In this document: one piece after another, positions 63,362 through 64,000 of the stretch
How the letters are laid out: each line of letters begins with the position of its first letter
Position numbering within the stretch: the stretch's first letter is position 1
Assembly (NCBI GenBank): GCA_963573315.1
Contig: OY752143.1
Location: forward strand, 2,294,001 to 2,358,000
Origin: Entomortierella parvispora
Taxonomy: Eukaryota > Mortierellomycota > Mortierellomycetes > Mortierellales > Mortierellaceae
Length of the DNA stretch: 64,000 nt
Direction of reading: 5' to 3'
Made by a program: the position numbers and the translations under genes
Notes under the pieces: model-generated
The model's input: only the letters and a program-made list of their open reading frames with translations
What the model was told of the DNA's origin: nothing
The model's database searches: none

Positions 63362-63985
63362 CTATAGACTTTGGTGAGAAGGAAGGGTAACAGATGAGGG
63401 CGAAAATGAGGAGGAAGAAGAATGAATGCTAGAGCCAGCTGATGGGGCCTCCGCAACAGCTTCCTGGTACTTTGGTGGCAGGGCTTCCCCGAGAAGGATG
63501 TGCTGTTGATTGCTCAACGTATCCGATTCGGTCTTTGGCATATAGCTTGGCAACTCATTGTCTCTGGCAAGAATCTCTTCTTCTGAAGCATGTGGGTCAG
63601 ATGAAGGATGGTCATCAAATGAATGCTCGTCAATATGATCAATGGTGGTCAGATCCGCTGTCCAGCATGGCAATCCCAAGTTGCACCGATATGCCAATCG
63701 TATCATCCTGGTGTCCTTCATGTGGCTCCTTGGACGTAATCGGTAGAGCACTCCGTAACGAACCATATCCTGATTGTTGAATGTCTGTAGCAACTCTTGA
63801 ATGCTCTTTTGTGCCTATTCAGAACCAATTGGTTTCACAGAGAAAGGAGGAGAACGCACAAGACAACAACAATACATGATTAGCCAATGGACGAATGATA
63901 ATGGTCAGCGGCATTGCTGTAAAGGCGAGTAAAGAGAAGGAAAGAAAAAAGCTCAAACCTTTTCCATCCGGGCGAGGAAAGACAT
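63362..63985 (-). CDS. Small unknown protein with PPxY motif
   Basis: Exons on the minus strand are 63985..63959 and 63814..63362, giving 159 aa: MSFLARMEK joined in frame to AQKSIQELLQTFNNQDM. The first ~70 residues look folded (VRYGVLYRLRPRSHMKDTRMIRLAYRCN). The second half is acidic then Ser/Pro-rich and carries LPPKYQEA, a PPxY motif of the kind read by WW domains of Nedd4/Rsp5 ligases, and a nearby LPSY. The donor is GTTTGAG, which is weaker than the consensus, and the gene lies close to the window edge, so a different 5' exon is possible. Family not recognised. Confidence 0.55.
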
Positions 63986-64000
63986 CTTGGATACAAAGGT

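Overview
The window is eukaryotic nuclear DNA from a fungus. Genes are split by short GT-AG introns (about 45-230 bp) and packed on both strands with short intergenic spaces. Gene content (Drs1, Rrp43, RPAC1, Efm5, Msc2-type zinc transporter, Erg20, Sec23, two F-box proteins) is fungal. Several genes that are often missing from Dikarya are present: a tepsin-like AP-4 accessory protein, a Rab32-family GTPase, a soluble calreticulin ending in HDEL and a plant/bacterial-type SppA protease. That mix points to an early-diverging lineage, most likely Mortierellomycotina (Mortierella/Linnemannia group); this placement is inference. Exon coordinates come from splice-site consensus plus reading-frame continuity, and could be off by a base or so.

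Layout. 0.4-9.0 kb: RRP43 (+), RPAC1 (-) and DRS1 (+), then an F-box/WD40 gene (-). RPAC1 and DRS1 are head to head. 9.2-13.9 kb: a 4.7-kb palindromic mobile element (copy 1). 13.9-29.8 kb: EFM5 (-), mitochondrial tRNA 2-thiouridylase (+), MSC2-like zinc transporter (-), calreticulin (-), SppA (+), three-LIM-domain protein (+), FAHD1-type acylpyruvase (-). 30.1-34.8 kb: copy 2 of the element. 34.9-47.0 kb: RAB32 (-), aminopeptidase P (+), a one-pass membrane protein (+), tepsin (+), SEC23 (+). 47.1-52.5 kb: F-box/LRR-like protein (-), a tiny ORF (+), a broken dienelactone hydrolase (-), an OXLD1-type protein (-). 52.9-58.0 kb: a membrane-anchored protein with a very long disordered tail (+) and ERG20 (-). 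58.8-64.0 kb: an SH3-domain surface protein (-), a possible gene relic, tRNA-His (+) and a small PPxY protein (-).

The genes fall into RNA and ribosome production (RRP43, RPAC1, DRS1, EFM5, the thiouridylase, tRNA-His), secretory and endomembrane work (calreticulin, MSC2, SEC23, tepsin, RAB32) and metabolism (FAHD1, aminopeptidase P, ERG20). There is no sign of a functional gene cluster; this looks like ordinary housekeeping sequence interrupted by two mobile elements.

The outstanding feature is the pair of elements. Each is two near-identical arms of about 2.28 kb in inverted orientation around a 158-bp unique spacer. Each arm has its own TATA-box promoter beside the spacer, firing outward into a candidate spliced transcript with consensus introns. 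The copies are almost identical, lie just downstream of minus-strand genes, and show arm-specific variants that have swapped sides between copies although the spacer keeps its orientation. I do not recognise a transposase or any known family in them.
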